Assembly: GCF_014490785.1 (NCBI RefSeq)
Contig: NZ_CP051488.1
Location: 2,232,001 to 2,296,000, forward strand
DNA length: 64,000 nt
Source: Kosakonia sp. SMBL-WEM22
GTDB lineage: Bacteria; Pseudomonadota; Gammaproteobacteria; Enterobacterales; Enterobacteriaceae
Direction of reading: 5' to 3'
The translations under genes were made by a program, and so were the position numbers. The notes under the pieces are model-generated. The model saw only the letters and a program-made list of their open reading frames with translations. It was not told where the DNA came from and ran no database searches. Shown here piece by piece: positions 1 through 8,713 of the stretch (position 1 is the first letter of the stretch; each line of letters begins with the position of its first letter).

Positions 1-234
1 CCAGCCGCCGATAGCCACCAGGCCATAGACCAGCGCACTAAAGGATGAGAAGAGCGTGATGGAGTCTGATTCCGACATTCCCAGTTGCTTAACCAGGTAA
101 ACGGCCATAATTCCTTGCAGGCCGTAGTAACCAAAACGTTCCCACAGTTCAATTGAGAAGATGAGATAGAACGCTTTCGGTTGTTTGAAAGCGTTCATGC
201 TGACGCTTTCTGTTGGTTTGTTTGCAGTTGACAC
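1..234 (-). CDS. dtpA: Dipeptide/tripeptide permease DtpA, N-terminal part (truncated by window edge)
   Basis: Only the first 78 codons are present; the gene runs off the left edge. The translation starts at a GTG and reads STANKPTESVSMNAFKQ, followed by the first membrane segment with the POT-family motif FELWERFGYYG-like (here IELWERFGYYGLQG) and the segment GMSESDSITLFSSF. This matches the proton-coupled oligopeptide transporter DtpA (TppB/YdgR) of E. coli, an inner-membrane importer of di- and tripeptides. The GTG start is chosen because it gives the usual N-terminus. The position next to nth is as in E. coli. Confidence in identity is high; nothing can be said about the rest of the gene. 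Confidence 0.93.
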   Translation of the reverse strand, partial: MSTANKPTESVSMNAFKQPKAFYLIFSIELWERFGYYGLQGIMAVYLVKQLGMSESDSITLFSSFSALVYGLVAIGGW

Positions 235-975
235 GTAGACCTCTTTTTTTACATCCCATATTAACGGGTGGTATTCAGTGCGTGATAACCCGTTTGCATC
301 ACGCTTTTAGTTATATTGGGAGGAGAAACGGCGGGTAATGTTCACTATCCTGGCCTGTGAGGCAAGTCTTTTGACATATCCTGTTACATAGATCCAGCGC
401 ATAACTTTGCTCGGCAAACTGAATTGTTATTCAGAGTTTAATTTTATCATTTTGGTAAAAGTGGATTTTTATACTGGTTCTTAACATCTGAACGCGGGGG
501 TAAGGGATATGTTCGGCTATTTTCGCACACAGGCAGTGCATTGGGCTGGTTTCTGAGAGATATCTGGTGTGATGTCCCGCTGCGAGCGGAGTGGAATGGG
601 TATCCGGGATGCCTGAGTTTTAACATTTAGCCCTTTATTAACATTACCTTAGCAAATGAAGCCAATTTAGCTCAGTGTTGGATTTTTTTCTTCTAAAAAA
701 AGGTTTTAACTATATGAAAGTGTATAAGTGGATGATTATTTGCTCAAATGGGGATTTCACTGCCCGATCGTGTCACAGGGTGACTCTTTTGCAGAGTTGT
801 GAGGCGTATCACAATGAGTTATCTCCTAAAATCAGTCACTTTATGGCGCCTTTTTCCATAAGCGATACGCTTAACAGATAAATAATGAACATTTTTGGCC
901 GGATAGGCCGTTTATTCATGACAGCCGGGGGCCGCAGTGGCAGACTTCTGACTTCATTTTTATGGGAGCAAAGCG
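235..975. other. Long gene-poor region upstream of dtpA
   Basis: This 741-base stretch lies between the start of dtpA and the HemJ-like gene. It is AT-richer than its neighbours, as expected for the promoter and leader of dtpA, which in E. coli is OmpR-dependent. A 55 to 68-codon open frame (675 to 881) has no recognisable family and only a weak ribosome site, so I do not call it. A short hairpin GGCC-GGATA-GGCC lies at about 899 to 912. I see no RNA gene or mobile element that I can support. Confidence 0.5.
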
Positions 976-1401
976 ATGAATTTTCATCCGTGGATCAACG
1001 CAGTACATATTGTCAGCGCGATTGTCTGGATTGGCGGCATGCTGATGTCAGCCATGGTGGCGCAGTGGAACCTGCGACAGAAAGATAAAAGTACTACCGT
1101 GGTTCTGCTCAACGATGTGCGCAGCTGGAACCGCAGAATGACCAGCCCCGCGATGATCGTGCTGTGGATTGCCGGGATCGCCATGCTGGTGGCCTACGGG
1201 CAGATGCCGCACCTGTGGTTAATCGTGAAGATTGTGTTTGTGGTGCTGTTATCGGGCCTGCATGGCTTCCTCTCCGCCACGCTGCGCCGTCTGGCGAATG
1301 GCGAAGCCCTGAAGCGTACAGGCGCGCTAAACAACGCTACGCTGCTGCTGGTGCTCTTTACCGTGGTGATTACCCTGCTGGCAGTGGTACGCCCCTTCTG
1401 A
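976..1401 (+). CDS. HemJ/CopD-like four-helix membrane protein
   Basis: A 141-residue inner-membrane protein with four hydrophobic segments at about residues 6-27, 58-75, 80-100 and 120-138. The first segment carries VHIVSAIVWIGGM with His11, and the third carries WLIVKIVFVVLLSGLHGF with Lys85 and His96. These resemble the conserved His and Lys positions of HemJ, the cofactor-dependent protoporphyrinogen oxidase, and of the wider CopD/DUF superfamily. The start follows GGGAGCAAAGCG. The gene lies between dtpA and nth and faces the end of nth with a 4-base gap. E. coli has no counterpart here and makes protoporphyrin with HemG, so the actual role is unknown; heme-associated membrane protein is an inference. 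Confidence 0.7.
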   Translation: MNFHPWINAVHIVSAIVWIGGMLMSAMVAQWNLRQKDKSTTVVLLNDVRSWNRRMTSPAMIVLWIAGIAMLVAYGQMPHLWLIVKIVFVVLLSGLHGFLSATLRRLANGEALKRTGALNNATLLLVLFTVVITLLAVVRPF

Positions 1402-1405
1402 GGCG

Positions 1406-2038
1406 TTAATCGGTCTTGCTGTCGTATTCGCACAAATCTTCAATAATGCAGGAGCCGCAGCGGGGCTTACGGGCGATGCAGGTGTATCGCCCGTGCAGAA
1501 TAAGCCAGTGATGGCAGTCGACCTTGAACTCTGCCGGCACCACTTTCAGCAACTTCTCCTCCACCTCTTCGACATTTTTCCCCGGCGCAAAGCGCGTGCG
1601 GTTTGAGACGCGGAAAATATGGGTATCGACGGCGATAGTCGGCCAGCCAAAGGCGGTATTCAGTACCACGTTGGCGGTTTTACGCCCGACGCCCGGTAAC
1701 GCTTCCAGCGCGGCACGATCTTCCGGCACGTCACCGCCATGTTTTTCCAGCAGAATTCGGCAGGTCTTAATGACGTTCTCCGCTTTGCTGTTGTAAAGGC
1801 CGATGGTTTTGATGTACTGCTTCACGCCATCGACGCCCAGCTCCAGCATCGCCTGCGGCGTATTGGCAACCGGGTAGAGCAGCGCCGTCGCTTTATTGAC
1901 GCTGACATCCGTCGCCTGGGCTGAAAGCAGCACGGCGATGAGCAGCTCAAAGGGCGAGGTGAAGTTCAGTTCGGTGGTCGGATGCGGGTTGTTCTCCCGC
2001 AGCCGGGTGAGGATTTCGAGGCGTTTCGCTTTATTCAT
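1406..2038 (-). CDS. nth: Endonuclease III (DNA glycosylase/AP lyase)
   Basis: A 210-residue protein nearly identical to E. coli Nth (211 residues). It removes oxidised pyrimidines in base-excision repair and then cuts the abasic strand. The helix-hairpin-helix LPGVGRKTANVV contains the catalytic Lys (120) and VDTHIF contains the catalytic Asp (138). Four C-terminal cysteines, in CIARKPRCGSCIIEDLC, bind the [4Fe-4S] cluster. It is the last gene of the rnf operon; its ATG overlaps the rnfE stop by one base (TAATG), implying translational coupling as in E. coli. Confidence 0.97.
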   Translation of the reverse strand: MNKAKRLEILTRLRENNPHPTTELNFTSPFELLIAVLLSAQATDVSVNKATALLYPVANTPQAMLELGVDGVKQYIKTIGLYNSKAENVIKTCRILLEKHGGDVPEDRAALEALPGVGRKTANVVLNTAFGWPTIAVDTHIFRVSNRTRFAPGKNVEEVEEKLLKVVPAEFKVDCHHWLILHGRYTCIARKPRCGSCIIEDLCEYDSKTD

Positions 2039-2739
2039 TATGCCTTCCCGGGCGATGTCTCTGGCGCGTCGCTTGCCTGCGCGGCGGCAGCGGCTTCGCG
2101 ACGTTTTTTCATTTTCTGATCGATTAGGTACTTGCCCGCCAGCATCATGCCCAGGCCGATAAAGGCCCCTGGCGGCAGCATTGCCAGCAGGAAAGGGGCG
2201 TCCGTGTGGAACACTTCGATGCGCAGCCCTTTGGCCCAGCTTCCCAGCAGACCATCCGCGCCGTCAAACAGCGTGCCGTTACCGAGTATTTCACGCATCG
2301 AGCCGAGCACAAACATCGCGGCGGTCGCCCCCATGCCGATGGCAAAACCATCCAGTGCCGACAGCGCCGGGCCTTTTTTCGCCGCGAAGGCTTCTGCACG
2401 ACCCACCACGATACAGTTGGTGACGATCAGTGGAATAAAGATCCCCAGCGACTGATAGAGGCCAAAAGCATAGGCGTTAATCAGCATCTGCACGGCGCTG
2501 ACCACCGATGCGATGATCATTACGTAGATGGGAATGCGGATCTCCGACGGCGTCCAGCGGCGCAGCAGGGAGACAAACAGGTTTGTCAGGGTCAGTACCA
2601 GCGTGGTCGCCAGCCCCAGCCCGAGGGCGTTAGTGGCCGTCGACGTTACCGCCAGCAGCGGACACATGCCGAGTAGCTGCACCAGCGCAGAGTTGTTTTT
2701 CCACAACCCCTGGACAATGACCTCTTTTACTTCGCTCAT
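2038..2739 (-). CDS. rnfE: Electron transport complex subunit RnfE (RsxE)
   Basis: A 233-residue integral membrane subunit of the Rnf/Rsx complex, which passes electrons between NADH and ferredoxin-like carriers and in E. coli keeps SoxR reduced. The protein starts MSEVKEVIVQGLWKNNSALVQ, has six hydrophobic segments, and contains the pseudo-symmetric motif LGMCPLLAVTSTATNALG that is shared with RnfA and supplies a conserved cysteine. The C-terminal tail is charged and Ala-rich. The start is three bases after the rnfG stop, and the stop overlaps the nth start. Family and context are unambiguous. Confidence 0.96.
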   Translation of the reverse strand: MSEVKEVIVQGLWKNNSALVQLLGMCPLLAVTSTATNALGLGLATTLVLTLTNLFVSLLRRWTPSEIRIPIYVMIIASVVSAVQMLINAYAFGLYQSLGIFIPLIVTNCIVVGRAEAFAAKKGPALSALDGFAIGMGATAAMFVLGSMREILGNGTLFDGADGLLGSWAKGLRIEVFHTDAPFLLAMLPPGAFIGLGMMLAGKYLIDQKMKKRREAAAAAQASDAPETSPGKA

Positions 2740-2742
2740 CGT

Positions 2743-3363
2743 TTACTCTCCACACTCTGGCAAACGGGACAGCTGCTCAGGCAGCGTCATGGCGTAAATC
2801 CCGGTGCGTTTCACCGCATTCACCACCGCGCGCGGGGTGATGGTGGCACCGGTAAACTGATCGAAATCGCCGCCATCTTTCTTCACGGCGAAGTGGCTAT
2901 CGGCCGGGCCGTCGATTTTCTTACCGGCAAAGTAGGTGATCCAGTTACTGATGCGCAGCTCGATTTTATCCCCAAGCCCTGGCGTTTCATGGTGTTCAGT
3001 AACACGCACGCCCAGCACCGTGCCGCTAAAATCCGCGCCGACCAGCAGCTGGATGGCACCGGAGTAGCCATCCGGCGCGGTCGATTCAATCACCGCTGCC
3101 ACCGGTTTATCCTCTTTTTGCGCAATCCACACGCGATGCGGGCCTTTACCGAGCGCCGGGTCGCTCACCACATAACAGCTCTGCGCCAGCGCGTTAGTAT
3201 AGCTCTCAGGCGGTAGCACCTGATCGAAGAGGGCTTTTTGCTGCAACACCGCCTGGTCTGCGATGGTGCTTTTGGTCAGCTGGTTAATGGCGGCGGTCAG
3301 GCCGGTGGAGCCGGCGGCAAAGAGGGCCAGCGTGACGCCATGTTTACGCATTGTCTCTAGCAT
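2743..3363 (-). CDS. rnfG: Electron transport complex subunit RnfG (RsxG), FMN-binding
   Basis: A 206-residue membrane-anchored periplasmic flavoprotein of the Rnf complex. One N-terminal helix (about residues 9-27) is followed by an FMN-binding domain. The motif FTGATITPRAVVNAV near residue 175 contains the threonine that carries covalently bound FMN in this family. It sits 9 bases after rnfD and 3 bases before rnfE, inside the operon. Length and all motifs agree with E. coli RsxG. Confidence 0.96.
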   Translation of the reverse strand: MLETMRKHGVTLALFAAGSTGLTAAINQLTKSTIADQAVLQQKALFDQVLPPESYTNALAQSCYVVSDPALGKGPHRVWIAQKEDKPVAAVIESTAPDGYSGAIQLLVGADFSGTVLGVRVTEHHETPGLGDKIELRISNWITYFAGKKIDGPADSHFAVKKDGGDFDQFTGATITPRAVVNAVKRTGIYAMTLPEQLSRLPECGE

Positions 3364-3372
3364 GACGGCTCC

Positions 3373-4425
3373 TTAACGGTGTCCATACACGCGCGGGCGC
3401 GTGTAGTAATCAATCAGCGGCACGGTAATATTCGCCAGCAGCACCGCAAAGGCCACGCCATCCGGGTAGCCGCCGAAGCTGCGGATCAGCCACACCAGTA
3501 AACCGGCCAGCGCGCCGAAGATCAGGCGGCCTTTATTGGTGGTCGAGGCGGTGACCGGATCCGTCAGAATAAAGAACGCGCCGAGCATCGTCGCACCAGA
3601 GAGCAGATGGAGCTGCGGCGCTAAGAAGGTCTGCGGAGCGAAGAGCCAGCCAAGGGTGGCGCACAGGGTCAGCGAGAGCAGGAAACTGACCGGGATATGC
3701 CAGCGAATGGTGTTTTGCGACAGCAAGAAGATCCCGCCCGCCAGATAGCCGAGGTTGACCCACTGCCAGCCTGCACCCGCCAGCACGCCGCTGAAAATAG
3801 GGTACTGCATAATTTGCTCAACGCTGTGTCCTGCATGCAGCGACGTCTTGAATGTGTCGAGCGGCGTCGCCTGGCTAATACCATCAACGCCCATACGCAG
3901 GGCATCCATCGTTGCACCGTTGGTGCTGTGGCCGGTAAAGATCACCCCGATGGCATCCAGCAAGCTGGGCACCGTGCGCGCAATATCATGGGGCGGTAAC
4001 CAGCTGGTCATCTGCACCGGGAAGGAGATAAGCAGCACCACATAACCGATCATCGCCGGGTTAAAGGGGTTATGGCCAAGACCGCCATACAGTTGCTTGG
4101 CAATAATCACCGCAAACAGGGTACCCAGCACCACCATCCACCACGGCGCAAACGAGGGGATACTGATGGCGAGCAGCAGGCCGGTTAACAGGGCCGAGTT
4201 GTCCGCCAGAATGGTGCTGACGGACTGTTTACGCAGCTTCAGCACCAGCCCTTCAGCCAGCAGTGCGCTGACGATCGCGAGGATAAGCTGGATCAACGTT
4301 CCCCAGCCAAAAAACCAGAGCTGCGCGGCGATGCCCGGTATTGTCGCCAGCGTGACCAGCAGCATAATGCGCGAGGTCTGGCGCTGGTTATGGGTGTAAG
4401 GGGAACTTGCGATTCTGAAAACCAT
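3373..4425 (-). CDS. rnfD: Electron transport complex subunit RnfD (RsxD)
   Basis: A 350-residue polytopic membrane protein with about ten hydrophobic segments, homologous to RnfD and to NqrB of the sodium-pumping NADH dehydrogenase. It holds a second covalently bound FMN: the motif LSGATMLGAFFILTDPV contains the flavin-linking threonine. The start ATG directly abuts the stop of rnfC, and the next gene is rnfG. Length is as in E. coli (352). Confidence 0.96.
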   Translation of the reverse strand: MVFRIASSPYTHNQRQTSRIMLLVTLATIPGIAAQLWFFGWGTLIQLILAIVSALLAEGLVLKLRKQSVSTILADNSALLTGLLLAISIPSFAPWWMVVLGTLFAVIIAKQLYGGLGHNPFNPAMIGYVVLLISFPVQMTSWLPPHDIARTVPSLLDAIGVIFTGHSTNGATMDALRMGVDGISQATPLDTFKTSLHAGHSVEQIMQYPIFSGVLAGAGWQWVNLGYLAGGIFLLSQNTIRWHIPVSFLLSLTLCATLGWLFAPQTFLAPQLHLLSGATMLGAFFILTDPVTASTTNKGRLIFGALAGLLVWLIRSFGGYPDGVAFAVLLANITVPLIDYYTRPRVYGHR

Positions 4426-6504
4426 TTAATCCTCGTTAACAGCTTGCTGCGCGGCTTTTTTAGCCTGAACTCGGGCAATGGCCGCTGCGACCGCCGCTTT
4501 ACGCGGATCGTCATTGGCAGCCTGGGTGTGCGTGGAGGCCTCTTCTGCGCTGGACTGCGCGCGGGCCTGCTCTGCTTTTCGTGCTTTTGCACGGGCAATT
4601 GCCGCTTCGACGGCGGCTTTGCGCGGGTCGACCGGCTCGCTGCTTTCTGATTCAGCAGCCGGAGCCTCTTTCTGCGCCTGCTCCGCTTTACGCGCTTTCG
4701 CACGGGCAATCGCCGCTTCGACGGCGGCTTTGCGCGGATCAACCAGTTCGGTGGTTTCCGGCTCGGTAGCGGCAGCGACTTTCTGCGCATGTTCGGCTTT
4801 ACGGGCTTTGGCGCGGGCAATCGCTGCTTCAACAGCGGATTTGCGCGGATCGTCGCCCTCAGCCTCAGCCTGCTGCGCTTTTTCCGCCTGACGCGCGCGC
4901 GCCTCGGCTTTACGCGCTTCACGGGCAGCAATCACTTCACGGTTATCCGGCTCGGCGCCAGCCTGCACCACCACCGGCTCTGCGGCAGTAGTCTGTTTCT
5001 CTTTCACGCGGGAAAGCGCTGCTTCAATCGCCTGCTTATCCTCGTCGCCAGGCTTCGCGGCGGCCTGCTTATGACGCGCCTGGCGCGCCAGCTTCTCGCG
5101 CTCAAGACGCGCCTGACGGGCTTCAAAACGCGCCTTCGCTTCGGCGGTGCGTCGCTCTTCCTCGGCGATGGCGGAGATCTCCGCTTTCTCCTGGCGGAAA
5201 TATTGCACCAGTGGAATATTGCTCGGGCAAACCCATGCGCAGGCACCGCACTCGATACAGTCAGAGAGATTGTGTGCGATGGCTTTGTCGTGCTGTTGGC
5301 CTTTGCTGAACCAGTAGAGCTGCTGCGGCAGCAAGTCCGCCGGACAGGCGTCGGCGCAGGCGCTACAGCGGATGCAGCCTTTCTCTTCCTGCGTTTCGCC
5401 CATTTCACTGGCCGAAGGGGCGAGCAGGCAGTTAGTAATTTTGACCACCGGCACATCCAGCCACGGCAGGGTAAAGCCCATCAGCGGACCGCCCATGATC
5501 ACTAGCTGTTCTGCCGACGGCTGGAAGCCAGCGTAATCGAGCAGGTGGCGAACCGGCGTGCCGAGCCGCGCCCAGACGTTGCCTGGCCGGGCAACCGCTT
5601 CACCGGTCAGGGTCACGACGCGCTCCGTTAACGGTTCACCGTCGATCACCGCGCGCTTTACCGCGTAGGCAGTGCCGACGTTCTGCATCAGCACGCCGAT
5701 ATCGGACGAGCGTCCGCCATGGGGCACCTGCTTGCCGGTGAGGATCTGCGTCAGCTGCTTTGCACCACCGGAGGGGTATTTAGTCGGAATGACTTTCAGC
5801 TGAATATCGTGGCTACCCGCCAATACCGCACGCATCATCGAGATCGCCTGCGGTTTGTTATCTTCGATGCCGATCAACACTTGGCGCGGCTGAAGGATAT
5901 GCGCGAGGATGCGCACCCCTTCCATAATCTGTGCGGCGCAATCCTGCATCAGCCGATCGTCGGCGGTGATATAGGGCTCGCACTCGGCGGCGTTGATGAT
6001 GAGCGTGTCGACCTTGTCGCCGGCGCCTTGCAGCTTCGCACCGGTCGGGAAGCCAGCGCCGCCCAGCCCGGCAACGCCGAACTGATGGATGCGCTCAATC
6101 AGCGCCTCAACGCTCTGGCTGCGATAATCCTGCCACCCTTCGCGCGCAATCCAGCGATCTTCACCGTCCGCCTCGATAATGACGCTCAGCTCTGGCAGGG
6201 CGGAGGGGTGTGCGGTGGCGTGAGGGGCAATCGCTACAACGGTGCCGGAGGTCGGCGCGTGCACCGGCAGCATACGACCGCGGCCACGGGTCAGTGGCTG
6301 ACCGCGCAAAACGCTATCGCCCACGCTGACGCACAGCTCGCCTTCAGTACCGATATGCTGTTTTAAGGGAATGACAAAACGGTTCGCCAGAGGCAGTTGA
6401 CGCAGCGGCGTACCGTTAGACTGGGTTTTCATCTCCGGCGGATGAATGCCGCCGTGGAAATCCCACAGTTTCTCTTTTCGGAATGCGGAAAATAACTTAA
6501 GCAT
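4426..6504 (-). CDS. rnfC: Electron transport complex subunit RnfC (RsxC) with long Ala/Lys-rich repeat tail
   Basis: A 692-residue subunit that takes electrons from NADH. The start at 6504 gives MLKLFSAFRKEKLWDFHGG, the normal enterobacterial N-terminus; it lies inside the end of rnfB with an 8-base overlap. Order of parts: barrel-sandwich N-terminus, FMN/NADH-binding SLBB-type core with GVAGLGGAGFPTGAKL, then two [4Fe-4S] motifs CIRCSACADACP and CIECGACAWVCP, then a 200-residue charged coiled-coil tail. The tail holds four imperfect copies of DPRKAAVEAAIARAKARKAE. The tail is known to vary in copy number between enterobacteria. Confidence 0.96.
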   Translation of the reverse strand: MLKLFSAFRKEKLWDFHGGIHPPEMKTQSNGTPLRQLPLANRFVIPLKQHIGTEGELCVSVGDSVLRGQPLTRGRGRMLPVHAPTSGTVVAIAPHATAHPSALPELSVIIEADGEDRWIAREGWQDYRSQSVEALIERIHQFGVAGLGGAGFPTGAKLQGAGDKVDTLIINAAECEPYITADDRLMQDCAAQIMEGVRILAHILQPRQVLIGIEDNKPQAISMMRAVLAGSHDIQLKVIPTKYPSGGAKQLTQILTGKQVPHGGRSSDIGVLMQNVGTAYAVKRAVIDGEPLTERVVTLTGEAVARPGNVWARLGTPVRHLLDYAGFQPSAEQLVIMGGPLMGFTLPWLDVPVVKITNCLLAPSASEMGETQEEKGCIRCSACADACPADLLPQQLYWFSKGQQHDKAIAHNLSDCIECGACAWVCPSNIPLVQYFRQEKAEISAIAEEERRTAEAKARFEARQARLEREKLARQARHKQAAAKPGDEDKQAIEAALSRVKEKQTTAAEPVVVQAGAEPDNREVIAAREARKAEARARQAEKAQQAEAEGDDPRKSAVEAAIARAKARKAEHAQKVAAATEPETTELVDPRKAAVEAAIARAKARKAEQAQKEAPAAESESSEPVDPRKAAVEAAIARAKARKAEQARAQSSAEEASTHTQAANDDPRKAAVAAAIARVQAKKAAQQAVNED
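4451..4858 (-). repeat. Tandem repeats coding the RnfC C-terminal tail
   Basis: Four imperfect copies of a roughly 105 to 115-base unit lie within the 3' part of rnfC. Each codes for a block DPRKxAVxAAIARxxAKK or close to it, separated by Ala/Glu/Gln linkers. The copies are centred near 4490, 4612, 4722 and 4834. They are in frame, so they change only tail length. This is a coding tandem repeat, not a CRISPR. Confidence 0.85.
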
Positions 6505-7075
6505 GGTGCTCCACGGGAATAGTGCGCACCGGAATGGTGTGCAGATCCCATTTCCAGTTCTGCGTGGTTGGCGCAACCGGGCGCAGGTCGATACACTGCG
6601 TCGGGCACGGGTCCACACAAAGATTACAGCCGGTGCAGAGATCGCTTATCACCGTATGCATGGCGCGGGTTGCGCCGACGATGGCGTCGACCGGGCAGGC
6701 CTGAATGCATTTTGTGCAGCCAATGCAGTTGCTTTCATCAATGATGGCAAGCATACGCACCGGCTCCTGCGCTTCAGCATCGCCGTCAATCGGCTGCGGG
6801 TCGACGTTCAACAGCGTGGCGATTTTCTGCATCACCGCTTCGCCACCGGGGGCACAGCGGTTGATCTTTTCACCCTGGGTGCCCACCGCTTCGGCGTAGG
6901 GGCGACAGCCGGGGTAGCCGCACTGCCCACACTGGCTCTGCGGCAGCACTTCATCAATACGTTCAACAACCGGATCGTCCTCGACCGCAAAACGGCGCGA
7001 GGCGTAACCGAGGATCAGGCCGAACAGCAGCCCAAGTACGCTCAGGACTGCAACGGCGATGGTTATCGCATTCAT
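6497..7075 (-). CDS. rnfB: Electron transport complex subunit RnfB (RsxB), iron-sulfur protein
   Basis: A 192-residue membrane-anchored iron-sulfur protein. An N-terminal helix (about residues 3-25) is followed by a C-x2-C-x4-C cluster site, CGQCGYPGC, and then two ferredoxin-type sites, CIGCTKCIQACP and CTGCNLCVDPCP. It relays electrons inside the Rnf complex. The start overlaps the rnfA stop by one base, and its end overlaps rnfC by 8 bases, as expected for a coupled operon. The protein matches E. coli RsxB in length (192) and order. Confidence 0.97.
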   Translation of the reverse strand: MNAITIAVAVLSVLGLLFGLILGYASRRFAVEDDPVVERIDEVLPQSQCGQCGYPGCRPYAEAVGTQGEKINRCAPGGEAVMQKIATLLNVDPQPIDGDAEAQEPVRMLAIIDESNCIGCTKCIQACPVDAIVGATRAMHTVISDLCTGCNLCVDPCPTQCIDLRPVAPTTQNWKWDLHTIPVRTIPVEHHA

Positions 7076-7656
7076 TACAGTTTTACCAAACCACTAAAGC
7101 CCATAAAGGCCAGAGACATTAAGCCCGCGGTAACTAACGCAATCGCATTACCGCGAAACGGCGCGGGAACATCGGCGACGGCAAGGCGTTCGCGGATCGC
7201 GGCGAACAGCACCATCACCAGTGAGAAGCCGACGGCGGCAGCGAAGCCATAGAGCGCCGACTGCATAAAGTTGTGCCCAAGGTTGATGTTGAGCAGGGCG
7301 ACGCCGAGCACCGCGCAGTTGGTGGTGATAAGCGGCAGAAAAATTCCGAGCAGGCGATAGAGTGCCGGGCTGGTTTTACGCACCACCATCTCGGTGAACT
7401 GCACCACTACGGCAATAATCAGAATAAAGGAGAGGGTGCGCAGATAAACAAGGTTCAATGGGATCAGCACCCAGTTATCGATAAGCCATGAGCAGATCGA
7501 AGCCATGGTCATCACGAAGGTGGTCGCCAGCCCCATACCCATTGCGCTTTCCAGCTTTTTGGAAACGCCCATAAACGGACACAGGCCAAGAAACTTCACC
7601 AGCACGAAGTTGTTGACCAGTACCGTTCCGATAAATAGCAGAAGATAGTCTGTCAT
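7075..7656 (-). CDS. rnfA: Electron transport complex subunit RnfA (RsxA)
   Basis: A 193-residue six-helix membrane protein, first gene of the rnfABCDGE-nth operon. It carries LVKFLGLCPFMGVSKK, paired with the related motif in RnfE; the two subunits form a symmetric pair binding a [2Fe-2S] cluster in known Rnf structures. The start MTDYLLLFIGTVLVNNFVLVK is the standard one. The 78 bases between it and ydgK probably hold the operon promoter. Confidence 0.97.
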   Translation of the reverse strand: MTDYLLLFIGTVLVNNFVLVKFLGLCPFMGVSKKLESAMGMGLATTFVMTMASICSWLIDNWVLIPLNLVYLRTLSFILIIAVVVQFTEMVVRKTSPALYRLLGIFLPLITTNCAVLGVALLNINLGHNFMQSALYGFAAAVGFSLVMVLFAAIRERLAVADVPAPFRGNAIALVTAGLMSLAFMGFSGLVKL

Positions 7657-7734
7657 TATGTGGCCTGAAATGAAAAAAGCCGCCTATTATCGGGCAAACT
7701 GCCCCGGGCGACAACAGGTTAACTGTAAGGTTAT

Positions 7735-8175
7735 TTACGGGTTAATAAAGGTCTTCTTCACGCGCACCGCGCGCTTGAAGTAAGGCACAAACAGCGCCGC
7801 CGCCAGCAAAGGGAAGATCAGCTGACGGACCGCCATCGCATCGGAAACTGGTGAAAAAGCAAAGGCTTTTATCGCCAGCAAAACGCAGACCAGCAGCCAG
7901 ATGATGTAGTGTTTTGGTACCAGGCTACGGCGTTTAAAAAAGGCGATAACCAACCAGAGCGTATAGCACCAGAGTGCGGCGGCAAAAACGAATGAGAAGA
8001 TCAATAGCAGCATCTCTTTTGCCGGCTGCGACATCAATGCGGTAAGTGCATGTGGCGTTAACAGGGCGGTGACATAGAGCATTAACGCCAGCGAGGTGCT
8101 TAATAACGCAACCAGCAACCAGGCCAGAGGGGCGAGTAACCAGCCTCCGATACGTTCTGCGGGTGTTGTTGTCAT
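7735..8175 (-). CDS. ydgK: Inner-membrane protein YdgK (DUF2569 family)
   Basis: A 146-residue protein with four hydrophobic segments. The chosen start gives MTTTPAERIGGWLLAPLAWL, which matches the E. coli YdgK N-terminus; a longer frame exists upstream but adds 21 residues without a family match. The motif FFKRRSLVPKHYIIWLL and the C-terminal end VPYFKRAVRVKKTFINP are conserved. Function is not known; it lies just upstream of rnfA in the same orientation, as in E. coli. Confidence 0.9.
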   Translation of the reverse strand: MTTTPAERIGGWLLAPLAWLLVALLSTSLALMLYVTALLTPHALTALMSQPAKEMLLLIFSFVFAAALWCYTLWLVIAFFKRRSLVPKHYIIWLLVCVLLAIKAFAFSPVSDAMAVRQLIFPLLAAALFVPYFKRAVRVKKTFINP

Positions 8176-8260
8176 GCCATTTCCTCTGTTAACACATTCA
8201 GTTGCGGCAAACATTGCCGGGCGACGAGTATAAAGCATCGCACGGCGATTGCCAGCAGCC

Positions 8261-8476
8261 TCAGACTACGTAGCGCCATACCGAGCGCGGAACGCACCCA
8301 ATGTCAAATAATCGCCCGCCAGAAACCAGCTCTGCGCGACGGTGATCGGCCGCGCGGTACATATTAATAATGTCATTGCTCTCCGTCAGGTTGTAGTTGA
8401 GATGATCAAAGAGCTTTTCCAGGCTTTCAAGCGAACTGATTTTGCGAAATTTTAATAAATAGTCCTGCACAGTCAT
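8261..8476 (-). CDS. cnu: Hha-family nucleoid-associated regulator Cnu (YdgT)
   Basis: A 71-residue protein, MTVQDYLLKFRKISSLESL onward, of the Hha/YmoA family. It binds H-NS and StpA and modulates silencing of transferred genes, and was named for binding near oriC. The family core MYRAADHRRAEL and the C-terminal GRLFDIGCVPRSVWRYV are intact. It is the same length as E. coli Cnu and lies between ydgK and blr as there. A silencing co-factor is relevant to the AT-rich effector genes further along the window, though this link is inference. Confidence 0.96.
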   Translation of the reverse strand: MTVQDYLLKFRKISSLESLEKLFDHLNYNLTESNDIINMYRAADHRRAELVSGGRLFDIGCVPRSVWRYVV

Positions 8477-8603
8477 GTCGGAGAGTGTCCATATAATGAA
8501 GAGGCAAAATAAGACCGGCTATGCGCGCAAATAATAGACGTTATTATCCAGGCGTAAATAGCGTGAGAATAATCTGCCGTTGAATTAAGCCTATTCTTTC
8601 AGA

Positions 8604-8632
8604 TAAAAACCCGGCACCGGAAGGGTGCCGGG
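8604..8632 (-). terminator. Intrinsic terminator downstream of blr
   Basis: A 9-bp perfect stem (CCCGGCACC paired with GGTGCCGGG, loop of 5) at 8610-8632. Read on the minus strand it is followed by TTTTT. It lies about 80 bases after the blr stop and before the cnu promoter region. A second small hairpin, GAGAAAG with CTTTCTC, lies just before it at about 8634-8655. Confidence 0.85.
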
Positions 8633-8713
8633 TGAGAAAGGTTAACGTCTTTCTCATGACGGGCAATCCGCGTCTGGCGCTACGTGCTATCGCAGCACCA
8701 GGAGGAATTGCCG

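Noticed and set aside
675..881. 68-codon (or 55-codon) frame upstream of the HemJ-like gene
   Set aside because: No family resemblance, weak ribosome site, placed in the expected dtpA regulatory region.
4451..4858. Regularly spaced repeats that could suggest a CRISPR array
   Set aside because: They are in frame within rnfC, code a known Ala/Lys-rich tail, and the spacers are not unique sequences.
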